NCBI GenBank assembly: GCA_018268255.1 | Contig: JAFDWX010000002.1 | Coordinates: 62,001-126,000 of the forward strand | Reading direction: 5' to 3' | Length of the DNA stretch: 64,000 bases | Source: Armatimonadota bacterium | GTDB lineage: Bacteria > Armatimonadota > Fimbriimonadia > Fimbriimonadales > Fimbriimonadaceae | Part shown: positions 51,897 to 59,925 of the stretch, one piece after another | Layout of the letters: each line of letters opens with the position of its first letter | Position numbering within the stretch: position 1 is the stretch's first letter | Notes under the pieces: generated by a model | Database searches by the model: none | What the model saw: only the letters and a program-made list of their open reading frames with translations | What the model was told of the DNA's origin: nothing | Program-made: the position numbers and the translations under genes

Positions 51897-52238
51897 GTGA
51901 TCGCCGCCCCGGCACGATTCTGTAACGAGGTGATTCATCTGGCCATGGAACCCTGGAATGACCTCTGCTGGGGTTTCGCATCTCGTCGGCTCACAGAAGG
52001 GGACCTGTGGAGCACCGCAGCAGATATGAAGAGCGAGTGGTGGCTCAGAACTAAATCTGTACGGTTTGAGATCGAGTGCGTGGAGATGTATTGGGAAGGA
52101 CGCTTTGAAGTCAATGGGTTGTATCTTGACCAGCCCGAACGCTTGATATCGGATGCACCCGTTATTCCTGGCTACGCCATTGTGACCCAAGCGGACGCAT
52201 ATGGAGAAGGGGACTGGTTTCCGCTTTTTGAGGAGTAA
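51897..52238 (+). CDS. Small hypothetical protein
   Basis: 113 residues from GTG 51897, 3 bases after the previous stop. It is rich in Trp and acidic residues (CNEVIHLAMEPWNDLCWGFA, GDLWSTAADMKSEWWLRTKS, ECVEMYWEGRFEVNGLYLDQ) and ends DAYGEGDWFPLFEE. No family recognised and no signal peptide. The pair with the preceding gene could be a toxin/immunity-type pair or simply orphan genes; nothing in the sequence decides this. Confidence 0.5.
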   Translation: MIAAPARFCNEVIHLAMEPWNDLCWGFASRRLTEGDLWSTAADMKSEWWLRTKSVRFEIECVEMYWEGRFEVNGLYLDQPERLISDAPVIPGYAIVTQADAYGEGDWFPLFEE

Positions 52239-52608
52239 GGTCTCGTTCGCATACCGGAAACCCGACCGAATAGCTCACAGGATCGGTTAATTGAGGCTGG
52301 ACCCTAACCACCCCGGCCTGTCGGCCACCCCTCCGGAAGAGGGGAATTAATACGCCACGAAGGATGTAAAACTCGCGGCTCCGCGTAGTTACAGCTTCCT
52401 TGCGGATACCAAGAAGTGAACCAGCCGGTACGGCGAGAGCAGTAAACTAAGTCCGTGACCGCAATCGACGGTTGTGAACGACTATTGGACACTTATCGCC
52501 ACTGGAACACGCACCCACGGTTTCGGCGAGTTCTTTGGGTGGAAGTGGTGGTGGAAAATCGGTGAGGCCAACGGTTGTAACGATGAAAATCATTGGTGAG
52601 GACGCATA
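52239..52608. other. Intergenic region upstream of the Mrr-like gene
   Basis: 370 bases. It contains two adjacent palindromes: GGCC-TGTC-GGCC (52315-52326) and CCCCTC-CGGAA-GAGGGG (52328-52344), a small GC-rich repeat of a kind often dispersed between genes. Nearer the Mrr start is a possible 41-codon frame at 52474-52599. No tRNA found. Confidence 0.5.
52474..52599 (+). CDS. Possible small Trp/Gly-rich peptide upstream of mrr
   Basis: GTG 52474 opens 41 codons ending at TGA 52597-52599, 9 bases before the Mrr GTG start. The peptide has a conspicuous aromatic, charged core (GFGEFFGWKWWWKIGEANG). A stop 5 codons upstream limits it to this length. No good ribosome binding site is visible. It may be a short leader peptide or chance. 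Confidence 0.25.
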   Translation: MNDYWTLIATGTRTHGFGEFFGWKWWWKIGEANGCNDENHW

Positions 52609-53520
52609 GTGGCCATTCCCGATTACCAGACGGTCATGCTTCCCCTTCTGCGATTCGCAGGAGATGGGCAGGAGCATTCGCTCCGAGAGACAATCGACGC
52701 GCTTGAAGACGTATTCAAGCTGACACCAGACGAGCGGAAGCAACTGCTCCCGAGTGGCCAGCAGGAGATTTTCAACAATCGCGTGGGATGGGCGAGGACG
52801 TATCTCGACAAAGCCGGATTGCTCAAGAAGACGCGGCGGAGCCACTACGCCATTACTGACCGAGGCCTCCAAGTTCTCAGGGAGAATCCCGTCCGAGTCG
52901 ATGTGAAATACCTCAAGCGCTTTGAGGAATTTTGTGCTTTTCAGAATCTCAAAGGAACTCGAGCTGTCGCGAACGACCTAATGGTCGATACAACTTCCGA
53001 CCAAACGACACCAGAAGAGTCCCTCGAATCCGCTTACGGTCGGTTGCGAGCCGCGCTCGCTGGCGACGTTTTGCAGCAGGTGAAGATGGCGTCCCCGAGC
53101 CTCTTTGAAAAGCTCGTCGTTGAACTGCTGCTGAAGATGGGTTACGGCGGAAGTCGGCAGGACGCGGGGCGAGCGATTGGGCGGAGCGGCGATGAAGGAA
53201 TCGACGGCATCATCAAAGAGGACCGGCTTGGACTCGACATCATTTACATTCAGGCGAAGCGATGGGAGGCAAACGTCGGGAGGCCAGAAGTTCAGAAGTT
53301 TGCGGGAGCTCTTCAGGGACAGCGCGCGAAGAAGGGAATCATGATAACCACCTCTTCATTTTCGGGTGACGCGCGCGATTATGTCTCTAAGATTGAGAAC
53401 AAGATTGTTTTGATCGATGGCACGCAGCTAGCGGACTTAATGATCGACCACAACCTAGGTGTCAGCCCCATGGCAAGCTACGAAGTCAAAAAGATTGATA
53501 CAGATTATTTCACGGAATAG
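52609..53520 (+). CDS. mrr: Mrr-type restriction endonuclease
   Basis: 303 residues from GTG 52609, with GAGG 7 bases upstream. The N-terminal part (about 1-95) is the winged-helix Mrr_N domain (MLPLLRFAGDGQEHSLRETI, GWARTYLDKAGLLKKTRRSH). The Mrr catalytic domain follows: SPSLFEKLVVELLLKMGYGG, RSGDEGIDGIIKEDRLGLDI and IYIQAKRW, so the PD-(D/E)xK site is Asp199, Gln215 and Lys217 (Gln replaces Glu, as is usual in Mrr). VGRPEVQKFAGALQGQRAKK and GIMITTSSFSGDARDYV complete the fold. Mrr cuts methylated foreign DNA (type IV restriction). No methylase or other defence gene is adjacent. Confidence 0.9.
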   Translation: MAIPDYQTVMLPLLRFAGDGQEHSLRETIDALEDVFKLTPDERKQLLPSGQQEIFNNRVGWARTYLDKAGLLKKTRRSHYAITDRGLQVLRENPVRVDVKYLKRFEEFCAFQNLKGTRAVANDLMVDTTSDQTTPEESLESAYGRLRAALAGDVLQQVKMASPSLFEKLVVELLLKMGYGGSRQDAGRAIGRSGDEGIDGIIKEDRLGLDIIYIQAKRWEANVGRPEVQKFAGALQGQRAKKGIMITTSSFSGDARDYVSKIENKIVLIDGTQLADLMIDHNLGVSPMASYEVKKIDTDYFTE

Positions 53521-53938
53521 AACAACACTCCTCCGAACTTATAAAGACAACTTTTGCCAAGAAAAGGAATTAAATCAATCAGTAATTTGAGGGATTGGTG
53601 GCTGATCCCTGAGGATTGACCTCTGGGGTCAAGGGATTGCTGGTCAGTGCCAACATTCCGGACGTCGAGGCCACGGGATTCCCTGAAAAGCCCACGAGCC
53701 CAATCGCCCAAATCACGAGAGGGAAGCCAGAAGCCATGGAATGAGGCGAAAATCCCGAAACTCCGGCGAGAGGGACCGCGAATTCCACGCCAAAACCCCG
53801 AAAGGCAGCCGCCCAAACCCTGAAAGCTGGGAAAATGGTCCCCAAAAACGTGAACCGGCCCATATTTGCAACCGCGACGGCTCAAAATCCGGCAAGCAAA
53901 GCCCGAAAATCAGATCATTACGCAACGGAAAACGCGCT
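53521..53938. other. A/C-rich intergenic region
   Basis: 418 bases without a credible gene. The plus strand from about 53740 to 53935 is poor in T and repeats short blocks of the type AAAAYCCCGAAA at irregular spacing; the minus strand is accordingly rich in GGG/TTTT runs and lacks stops in all three frames. This produces long but meaningless open frames on that strand. The real gene at 53939 starts at the end of this stretch. Confidence 0.5.
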
Positions 53939-54577
53939 ATGGCTGATTTCATCCCAAAATCCGACGGAAACTTCGCCACTTGGCTGAACAACTTCTTATC
54001 CAACTGCCAGGATCATGCGGCGGAACTTGCACTCAGCTCCCAGGAACTGGATGCCCTGGAATCGGCGGCCGAAACGTACGCTTCCGATTTGAACGAACAC
54101 GCGGCGGCCCAGGCGGCGGCGTTGGGTGCAACGGCCACCAAGAATCGCAGCAGGGATGGGGCCGAGGCCGTGGTCCGGCAACTTACCCGGCAGATTCAAA
54201 GCAATCCGAACGTGGGCTCGAAGCTCAAGGGATCTCTGGGGATTACGATCCCCGGGCAGGCAGATCGCGTGGGCGATCCGGAATCTCCCACACGATTGGT
54301 GGCCACCGCTGACTCCAACGGCACTCACCTGCTGCGCTGGCAGCGGGGCCAAAACCCATTCACCACGGTGTTCCTGGTGGAAAGCAGGCAACCCAACGAT
54401 CCACAGTGGGAACGCGTCGGCATCAGCACGGCTACCAAATTCGAACACCACGGACAGCCGATCGGTCTTCCGATTTTGTACCGGGTCCGGGCGTTTAGAG
54501 CAGGGAAGTTGAGCCCGGTTTCCAACGAGGCAGGCGTGTATCTCGGCGGAAACTCGATTCAATTGGCCGCAGCATAG
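53939..54577 (+). CDS. Hypothetical protein with fibronectin III-like C-terminus
   Basis: About 212 residues from ATG 53939 (MADFIPKSDGNFATWLNNFL); an open frame begins at 53741 but those residues are the A/C-rich region. The N-terminal half is helical and Ala-rich (LDALESAAETYASDLNEHAA, AQAAALGATATKNRSRDGAE), and residues 125-205 look like a fibronectin type III fold (PESPTRLVATADSNGTHLLR, TTVFLVESRQPNDPQW, LYRVRAFRAGKLSPVSNEAG). There is no signal peptide or membrane helix. Similar two-part proteins are common in Planctomycetes and relatives, to my knowledge, without assigned function. Confidence 0.65.
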   Translation: MADFIPKSDGNFATWLNNFLSNCQDHAAELALSSQELDALESAAETYASDLNEHAAAQAAALGATATKNRSRDGAEAVVRQLTRQIQSNPNVGSKLKGSLGITIPGQADRVGDPESPTRLVATADSNGTHLLRWQRGQNPFTTVFLVESRQPNDPQWERVGISTATKFEHHGQPIGLPILYRVRAFRAGKLSPVSNEAGVYLGGNSIQLAAA

Positions 54578-54608
54578 GGGATTCTGGGGTCGCGGGTTTG
54601 GGCGGAAT

Positions 54609-54639
54609 GCTGGGCGAGGCACAGCCTCGGGGTCCCAGC
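54609..54639. repeat. Palindromic element (GCTGGG/CGAGGC arms)
   Basis: GCTGGG-CGAGGC (54609-54620), loop ACA, GCCTCG-(GGGT)-CCCAGC (54624-54639) gives a 12-bp stem with a 4-base bulge. It lies 32 bases after the FN3-like gene stop and could end that transcript; it shares its arms with the in-gene palindrome at 49351-49421. Confidence 0.6.
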
Positions 54640-54804
54640 ATGGGGCGTGGCCTTGGGCAAACCAGCGACTCTGAAAACGGGAACCGGCCGGGCGTTTGGG
54701 CTATTCGGGTCCAAGGTCCTAGCAAATTCCCGGTAATCCTCTCATTCCGTCCGACGATATTGAACCTGGATACTGCTAACGCAGTGGCGACTAACCAAAA
54801 AATG

Positions 54805-54833
54805 TTGTGATTTTCGTTGCTGCGTGTTAGAAT
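54805..54833 (+). promoter_or_regulatory. Sigma-70-type promoter, probably giving a leaderless mRNA
   Basis: TTGTGA (-35, 54805-54810), a 17-base spacer and TAGAAT (-10, 54828-54833) fit the consensus. The ATG of the next gene is at 54841, so transcription would begin at about 54839-54841, at or next to the start codon. No ribosome binding site exists before that ATG. Confidence 0.65.
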
Positions 54834-54840
54834 ATCCGCC

Positions 54841-55743
54841 ATGACCTTGTATAGAACTGGTTTGGCGCTTGCCTGTGCGATGGCGGCTGGTTCCGCTTTA
54901 GCTCTGGACGCAACGCTGACCTTGGACACCCCGAATGTGACCATCGACCTGCTCCACGGCTCATCTTACGACTATGAAATGTCGGGCACCGTTAGGATGG
55001 GGGTCCCCTTTAATGGTTTCGTTTTGTGGATACCCTACGCCTATCGAGAGGGCGCCTACGCTTATCGAAACGATTACACCATTCATCCCGATCTGCTGCA
55101 ATGGCTGCAGCTGCAACTGGGGAACCCTGGCACCTATCACGGCAAACTTTTTACTATCCAGATGGATCCGATGGACCTGGGGGGAATGTACAACCATGTG
55201 TTCTACAGCCTAACAGCTTTACCGAATTGCTATGTGTATATCAATGGCAATAATCAAGATCGTTCGAACGAGGTTCCTTACACGATCCAACTCATTACTC
55301 CAGGTCGAATTAATGCGCATGTTGATCTGCAAGACTATTACGGGGATGTCTCACTGGAATACGCTTCGATTACGGTAAGGAATAGTAATAATGACGAATC
55401 TTATTACTTTGAGCCCCTCGACGCAAATGGCAACTTTACGCTGGAAACCAACTTGTCTGGACCGGCAGAAATCCTGGTTTCCGTTGGCCATTGGCTGAGA
55501 GGTACTTCTGGACAAGTCACTTTAGGCGAGCCGACCAATATCAATTTTTCATTGGTTAACGGCGACATCGATGGCGATAACGCAATAACGATATTCGACT
55601 ACGTTGCGCTATCGGATTCGTTTGATGCGGGTCTGGAGAGCGAAAATTGGAATCCGTACGCGGATCTGGATGGCGACGGCGTTGTCTCGATCTTTGACTA
55701 CGTCATCCTGAGCCAGAATTTCGACCAATACGGGGCCGAATAG
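54841..55743 (+). CDS. Secreted protein with dockerin-like C-terminal module
   Basis: About 300 residues from ATG 54841 (TTG 54817 in the same frame lies inside the promoter). The signal peptide is MTLYRTGLALACAMAAGSAL. The mature N-terminal domain (about 22-140) is beta-rich with many Tyr (VLWIPYAYREGAYAYRNDYT) and no known signature. It is followed by the shared beta module (LDANGNFTLETNLSGPAEIL, VGHWLRGTSGQVTLGEPTNI) and the tandem loops GDIDGDNAITIFDYVALSDS and DLDGDGVVSIFDYVILSQNF. The tail is the same as in the proteins at 25566 and 27993. Likely exported and Ca-binding; ligand unknown. Confidence 0.75.
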   Translation: MTLYRTGLALACAMAAGSALALDATLTLDTPNVTIDLLHGSSYDYEMSGTVRMGVPFNGFVLWIPYAYREGAYAYRNDYTIHPDLLQWLQLQLGNPGTYHGKLFTIQMDPMDLGGMYNHVFYSLTALPNCYVYINGNNQDRSNEVPYTIQLITPGRINAHVDLQDYYGDVSLEYASITVRNSNNDESYYFEPLDANGNFTLETNLSGPAEILVSVGHWLRGTSGQVTLGEPTNINFSLVNGDIDGDNAITIFDYVALSDSFDAGLESENWNPYADLDGDGVVSIFDYVILSQNFDQYGAE

Positions 55744-55873
55744 GTCGCCATTCTCCCAGCCCGGACTCGAGCAGGGACCGACCTTCTCGAGTCCGGCATC
55801 CGGTCCGCCCGCCTACCCGTGACCGGATCATCCGAAAGGTGCAAAGCGCAGCGGATCATCCATACTCTCACGA

Positions 55874-56773
55874 GTGGCTGCACGACGACTTCCGCTTCCG
55901 AACTTCGCGATGTCGGTGGTCGTGATTCTCTGGTCGTACAACTACATCGCGCTCAAGTTCGTTTACACGCAAATCAGCCCTCCAGCGGTGGCTCTTGTGC
56001 GGTGGATCGTGACGGTGGCATTCTTCTACATTGTCGCGAAGGCGGCCAAGCAGGACCTCACATATCCACCAGGGGAGCGCAGTCGCTATCTTCTGGGTGG
56101 GTTTCTCGCCTTCGGCCTTTATATGGTGCTGTTCTTGTGGGGCATGAACCTCACAAGTCCGACCGAAGCCGCAATCTTGCTCACTACATCTCCAATCTGG
56201 GTTCAAATCTTCATGGCATTGGCCAAGGTCGAGAATCTGCGGCGAGAAACCGTGGCGGGAGCGGTCATTGCATTTATCGGGAGCGTGCTTGTCATCTCGG
56301 GTTCTGGTGCTGCGGATCGAGGCAGTTTGATTGGAAACGTAATGGTGGGGGTCAGCGCAATGGTCTGGGCTTGGTCGGTGATGGTCATGCGCACCGCGAT
56401 TCCTATGCGCCCTCAATTGGCGAACTTCGCCCTAGCGTTGCCCGGAGCAGGCTTGGCTCTCATTCCATTCGGACTAACGGCATCGATTCAACAAAACTGG
56501 TCGGGGATCTCGCCCATGGTGTGGCTGAACTTTGGCCACGTTATCTTTCTGTCTGGCGGAGTCGCGATGCCGCTCTACTATCGAGGCATCGAGGAAGTCG
56601 GACCCACTCAGGCATCGCTCTATCAGCTGCTGACTCCCAGCGTCGCGGCGTTGATGCAACTCTTGATCCTCAAGCATCCAGTCACGGCTCTCCAATGGGT
56701 CGGAATCGTCGTGGTGTTCATCGGCGTGATGTATGGCAACCTATCCGCCCGCTTCGCTCGATCGCCGGATTAG
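55874..56773 (+). CDS. EamA/DMT-family membrane transporter
   Basis: 299 residues from GTG 55874 (ATG 55910 possible), with about ten membrane helices in two EamA repeats. Repeat 1 has FAMSVVVILWSYNYIALKFV, WGMNLTSPTEAAILLTTSPI and VIAFIGSVLVISG; repeat 2 has NVMVGVSAMVWAWSVMVMRT, YRGIEEVGPTQASLYQLLTP and ALQWVGIVVVFIGVM. DMT transporters export or import amino acids, nucleotide-sugars or other metabolites; the substrate is not predictable. Stands alone between the secreted protein and the convergent cytochrome gene. Confidence 0.88.
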   Translation: MAARRLPLPNFAMSVVVILWSYNYIALKFVYTQISPPAVALVRWIVTVAFFYIVAKAAKQDLTYPPGERSRYLLGGFLAFGLYMVLFLWGMNLTSPTEAAILLTTSPIWVQIFMALAKVENLRRETVAGAVIAFIGSVLVISGSGAADRGSLIGNVMVGVSAMVWAWSVMVMRTAIPMRPQLANFALALPGAGLALIPFGLTASIQQNWSGISPMVWLNFGHVIFLSGGVAMPLYYRGIEEVGPTQASLYQLLTPSVAALMQLLILKHPVTALQWVGIVVVFIGVMYGNLSARFARSPD

Positions 56774-56785
56774 GGCACAAAAATA

Positions 56786-56809
56786 GGGAAGGACCCGTGG
56801 GCCCTTCCC
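56786..56809 (-). terminator. Terminator of the multi-haem cytochrome gene
   Basis: GGGAAGG (56786-56792) and CCTTCCC (56803-56809) pair, with CCC/GGG inside the loop. On the minus strand the hairpin is followed by TATTTTTG, a proper U-tract, 20 bases after the stop at 56830. It separates the cytochrome gene from the convergent transporter gene. Confidence 0.75.
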
Positions 56810-56829
56810 GTTAACCACAAGCCGGAGCG

Positions 56830-58641
56830 CTATTCTTCCGGATCGCCAGGGATGTCTTCGGGGCTAGCCGGTCCCTGCGAAAGAGCCTGTTCCAGCTCCA
56901 GTGGATGTTTATGCTCCATGTTTTCGTGCGACATCAATCCGATACTCCACGGGTTCGCCAGCGCGAAGTGGTTCGGGTTGAAGTAGCTGTTGTAGAGGTG
57001 CCAAGTCAGGATCGCGATGAATGCAAGCACCGCCTCGTACGAGTGTGCGATGAATGCGATCGGAATCGCGATCGGTGGAAGGAAGTTCCCGAAGAACACG
57101 GGGAACCACAGGATAAGGCCGGTGATCACCATGAGCGGGACTCCCCAATACTCAGCGAAGTAGTCGAGTTTCTCGCGGAAGTGGAACCTGCCGTAGGACA
57201 CTTCGGGTTCCTTGCCCAATACGTAGGACTTGGATTCCTCAAAGAAGTCGAGAACGTCCTGCTTGTTGGGCAGCATGCTCCAACTGCTGAATTTGAACCC
57301 ATGGCTCTTCCATTTCCAAAGGAGTTCACCCACGTGGAACAGGAAGACGCCGATTAGCGCCACACCCGCCGCATGGTGAACCGCTCGCCCCACCTCCAGA
57401 CCACCCAGGGCCAGATAGATCCGGCGAAGGGAATCGGTTTCGGGGTTTCGGACGGGCATTCCGGTAAGAATCAGCAGCGTAAAGGCGATGACGAGCACCA
57501 TGTGCTGGATTCGGATCGAACGGTGGTATCGGTCATAAACTTCCTTCGGCTTGGGTCCCAATTTGCGGGATTGCACCTTGTGAATGATCACGGAGACGAC
57601 GAGCAAGCTGATTCCCAAAATGGTTGAGTACTTGCCGCCGGGCCAACCGAAAGCAGCCTGGGCGATGGCCACGACCAAACTCATGAAGCCAAAGGACACG
57701 ATCGTCCCAATCAGCCTCCCCGATTTGGGAGGATGCTTGCCAAACAACGACCGCTTGAGGTCCAAGACCACTCCCATCATCAGGAAGGTGGCCATACCGC
57801 CGACAAGAAGCTTGAAGAAGAGGAGGACGCCGCTCAGGATTGGCTGCTCATGGATCGTGAGGTCCATGTGGTTCGATCCTGAAATTGCGAAGTTAGTGCC
57901 AGCCCCGGGGTGACACTTGCCGCAAGTTTCCGAGACCCTTCCCGTAGAAGTTGATGAGTTGGGATCGCTTGGCTGCAGTACACCGTGGGTGCCGTGGCAA
58001 TCCACACAGATTGCGGTCTTTTGACTGCCGTACTTTAGAAGGGCTCGACCGTGAAAGCTGTTGTCGTAGCTGCTCACTGCCTCGACCTTCGGCCCGTACC
58101 GCCCCATCCGAACTTTGTCGGCGTGGCATTTGCTGCAAACTTCGACTTTGTCCTGGCGAGTCCAGGTTGCGTAGAGCTTGACCGAGTGGGGGTCTCCGCC
58201 GCCATGGCAAGTTACGCAGCGCGGGTGGTCGCCCTTGACCTTATCGGGCCGGTTGTGAACGCTGGCGAGATACTTTTCCTCTTCGTCGGGATGGCAATCC
58301 GCACATTTGGGGAGTTCCTTGACCATCTCCTCGGTGTGAGGAACCTCAGTTATGCCCGAGTGGCACGTGCGACAGCCAAGAGACGCGTGAGGAGATTTAA
58401 GCAGATGCTCGACCTTGACCGGCGGACCGGATTCAGCCTCGGGCGCATGGCAACCCATGCATTCGTCAATTTGCTCTTGGGTCTCCTTATCCGGTGCGGT
58501 GAGCTGTGCGTGCTCAACGGGAGGCTCAGTAACGGACTGGGCCTTGGCGATCCCATAAAACAACGGCACGCTTACAATGGCTAAAGTTCCTAAGGTGACG
58601 CAAATGCGACCGATTAGCCGGGCCATACCCTTGTGATTCAC
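56830..58641 (-). CDS. Seven-haem cytochrome c fused to a cytochrome b-type membrane domain
   Basis: 603 residues. An N-terminal signal/anchor helix (about 11-32) precedes a periplasmic part with seven CxxCH haem sites at about 61, 90, 113, 142, 169, 212 and 240 (CMGCH, CRTCH, CADCH, CVTCH, CSKCH, CVDCH, CGKCH), spaced as in multi-haem electron-transfer proteins. From about residue 270 on come seven or so membrane helices with His-rich positions (HRSIRIQHMVLVIAFTLLIL, VGRAVHHAAGVALIGVFLFH, IAHSYEAVLAFIAILTWH), resembling a di-haem cytochrome b subunit of formate-dehydrogenase or hydrogenase type. It would pass electrons between the menaquinone pool and periplasm. Divergent from ccmA with about 50 bases between. 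Confidence 0.88.
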   Translation of the reverse strand: MNHKGMARLIGRICVTLGTLAIVSVPLFYGIAKAQSVTEPPVEHAQLTAPDKETQEQIDECMGCHAPEAESGPPVKVEHLLKSPHASLGCRTCHSGITEVPHTEEMVKELPKCADCHPDEEEKYLASVHNRPDKVKGDHPRCVTCHGGGDPHSVKLYATWTRQDKVEVCSKCHADKVRMGRYGPKVEAVSSYDNSFHGRALLKYGSQKTAICVDCHGTHGVLQPSDPNSSTSTGRVSETCGKCHPGAGTNFAISGSNHMDLTIHEQPILSGVLLFFKLLVGGMATFLMMGVVLDLKRSLFGKHPPKSGRLIGTIVSFGFMSLVVAIAQAAFGWPGGKYSTILGISLLVVSVIIHKVQSRKLGPKPKEVYDRYHRSIRIQHMVLVIAFTLLILTGMPVRNPETDSLRRIYLALGGLEVGRAVHHAAGVALIGVFLFHVGELLWKWKSHGFKFSSWSMLPNKQDVLDFFEESKSYVLGKEPEVSYGRFHFREKLDYFAEYWGVPLMVITGLILWFPVFFGNFLPPIAIPIAFIAHSYEAVLAFIAILTWHLYNSYFNPNHFALANPWSIGLMSHENMEHKHPLELEQALSQGPASPEDIPGDPEE

Positions 58642-58691
58642 TGCACAACGGGCTCACTCCTGCCAAATTCGCTTCCAGGTACCCTCAAAAA

Positions 58692-59270
58692 GTGATCAAA
58701 TGCGACAGATTAGGCAAACGCTATGGGCGGCGCTGGCTGTTTCGCAACGTCGATTTGGAGGTCCAGCCCGGCGAGGTTTTGATCATTGGGGGACGTAACG
58801 GAAGCGGGAAGAGCACGATGTTAAAGGTCATGGCTGGCGTGCTACCGGCAACTGAAGGAACAGTTTTTCGGGGAAAGGATCATCGGCTGGACTTGGGATA
58901 TGCGGCGCTCGATCAACCTGTCTATCCTGTGCTTACGGTTGCCGAGCACCTGGAACTTTCAGCCGAACTTAGAGGATGTGCGCCCCGGACAGACGAATTG
59001 TTGGAGGAAGTTGAGCTCGCTTATGCCAAGGAAGCGGCAGGTCGCCATCTTTCCACGGGAATGCGCGCACGGTTGAAACTGGCGTTGGCAATCCAAGCGG
59101 AGCCCGCAGCGATTCTGTTGGACGAGCCCGGAGCCGGTCTCGATGAGCGCGGCCGAGGAGTCCTCCATCGCTTAATCGAATCTCGGAGAGAAAGAACCGC
59201 TTTTGTCATCGCTACCAATGAACAGCTCGAACGCCAATATGCTACGCACGAACTCGACTTGGACTCATGA
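58692..59270 (+). CDS. ccmA: Haem export ABC transporter ATP-binding protein CcmA
   Basis: 192 residues from GTG 58692. Walker A is GGRNGSGKSTMLKV (about 33-46), the signature is RHLSTGMRARLKLALAI and Walker B AAILLDEPGAGLDERGRGVL. The small size and position before ccmB and ccmC fit CcmA. It energises release of holo-CcmE from the CcmCD complex. The end of the gene overlaps ccmB by 32 bases. Confidence 0.88.
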   Translation: MIKCDRLGKRYGRRWLFRNVDLEVQPGEVLIIGGRNGSGKSTMLKVMAGVLPATEGTVFRGKDHRLDLGYAALDQPVYPVLTVAEHLELSAELRGCAPRTDELLEEVELAYAKEAAGRHLSTGMRARLKLALAIQAEPAAILLDEPGAGLDERGRGVLHRLIESRRERTAFVIATNEQLERQYATHELDLDS

Positions 59271-59925
59271 GATAGGTGCCGTTGTGCGCAAGGAGTTTCG
59301 GACGGAACTCAGGAGCAAAAGCGCGACCTACACATCGTTTATGCTCAGCGGAGTTACGGTGTTCACGCTCGCCTTTGCGTTCTACGGCAGGGAACTTACC
59401 AGCGAGGCTGCCGCCGGAATGCTCTGGGCTGCGTTGCTGTTTGCTGGCGTCGGCACGCTAACACGCGCTTTTGTGGCTGAAGAGGAACAGGGCACCGGAG
59501 ATCTGTTGCGCATGTGGGCGCGTCCCCATGCCGTCTACTGGGGAAAATTTTTATTCGCCGCTGCTCAGATGGCTCTCACGGCGGCGATGGTAGCGCTCTT
59601 ATTTCTGATGCTGACCGGAGTCGGCGTCAAGGAACTGCCTATGTTGGCGGCGACCCTACTTGGTGGCTCGATTGCCCTTGCCGGAATGGTCACCTTGGTA
59701 TCCGCGCTTATTTCACGCGGCAACAATCGGAGTACGCTAGCAGGCGTGGTCGCCTTGCCGCTTTTGGTACCGCTTGTGGCGCTGGGGGTTTCAGCGTTGC
59801 GAAATGCGCTTGACGGATTTTCGATATCAACCGGATGGATGGGCTGCCTTGGAGTCTGGTTGTATACTATCGTGGTGCTCGCAGGGGCACCTTTTCAATT
59901 TGCAGCTGTATGGGGCGAAATATGA
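59239..59925 (+). CDS. ccmB: Haem exporter membrane protein CcmB
   Basis: About 228 residues from ATG 59239, inside the 3' end of ccmA; ATGs/others at 59203 and 59218 are in frame. About six helices. CcmB features visible are EIGAVVRKEFRTELRSKSAT, the conserved FAVEEEQGTGD-like segment (AFVAEEEQGTGDLLRMWARP), and GVGVKELPMLAATLLGGSIA, SALISRGNNRSTLAGVVALP LLVPLVALG. It forms the membrane half of the CcmAB ABC transporter. It overlaps ccmC as ATGA. Confidence 0.87.
   Translation: MLRTNSTWTHEIGAVVRKEFRTELRSKSATYTSFMLSGVTVFTLAFAFYGRELTSEAAAGMLWAALLFAGVGTLTRAFVAEEEQGTGDLLRMWARPHAVYWGKFLFAAAQMALTAAMVALLFLMLTGVGVKELPMLAATLLGGSIALAGMVTLVSALISRGNNRSTLAGVVALPLLVPLVALGVSALRNALDGFSISTGWMGCLGVWLYTIVVLAGAPFQFAAVWGEI

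Noticed and set aside
52239-52608. tRNA gene upstream of mrr, possibly marking an integration site
   Set aside because: No T-loop GTTCRANYC block or acceptor stem pairing was found.
53505-54003. Three overlapping minus-strand frames of 94-126 codons
   Set aside because: Caused by the T-poor plus strand; no ribosome site or family similarity, and they clash with the gene at 53939.
55819-56814. Plus-strand frame of 331 codons overlapping the EamA gene
   Set aside because: The alternative frame at 55874 has clear EamA helices and motifs; this one is rich in Arg, Ser and His without hydrophobic segments.
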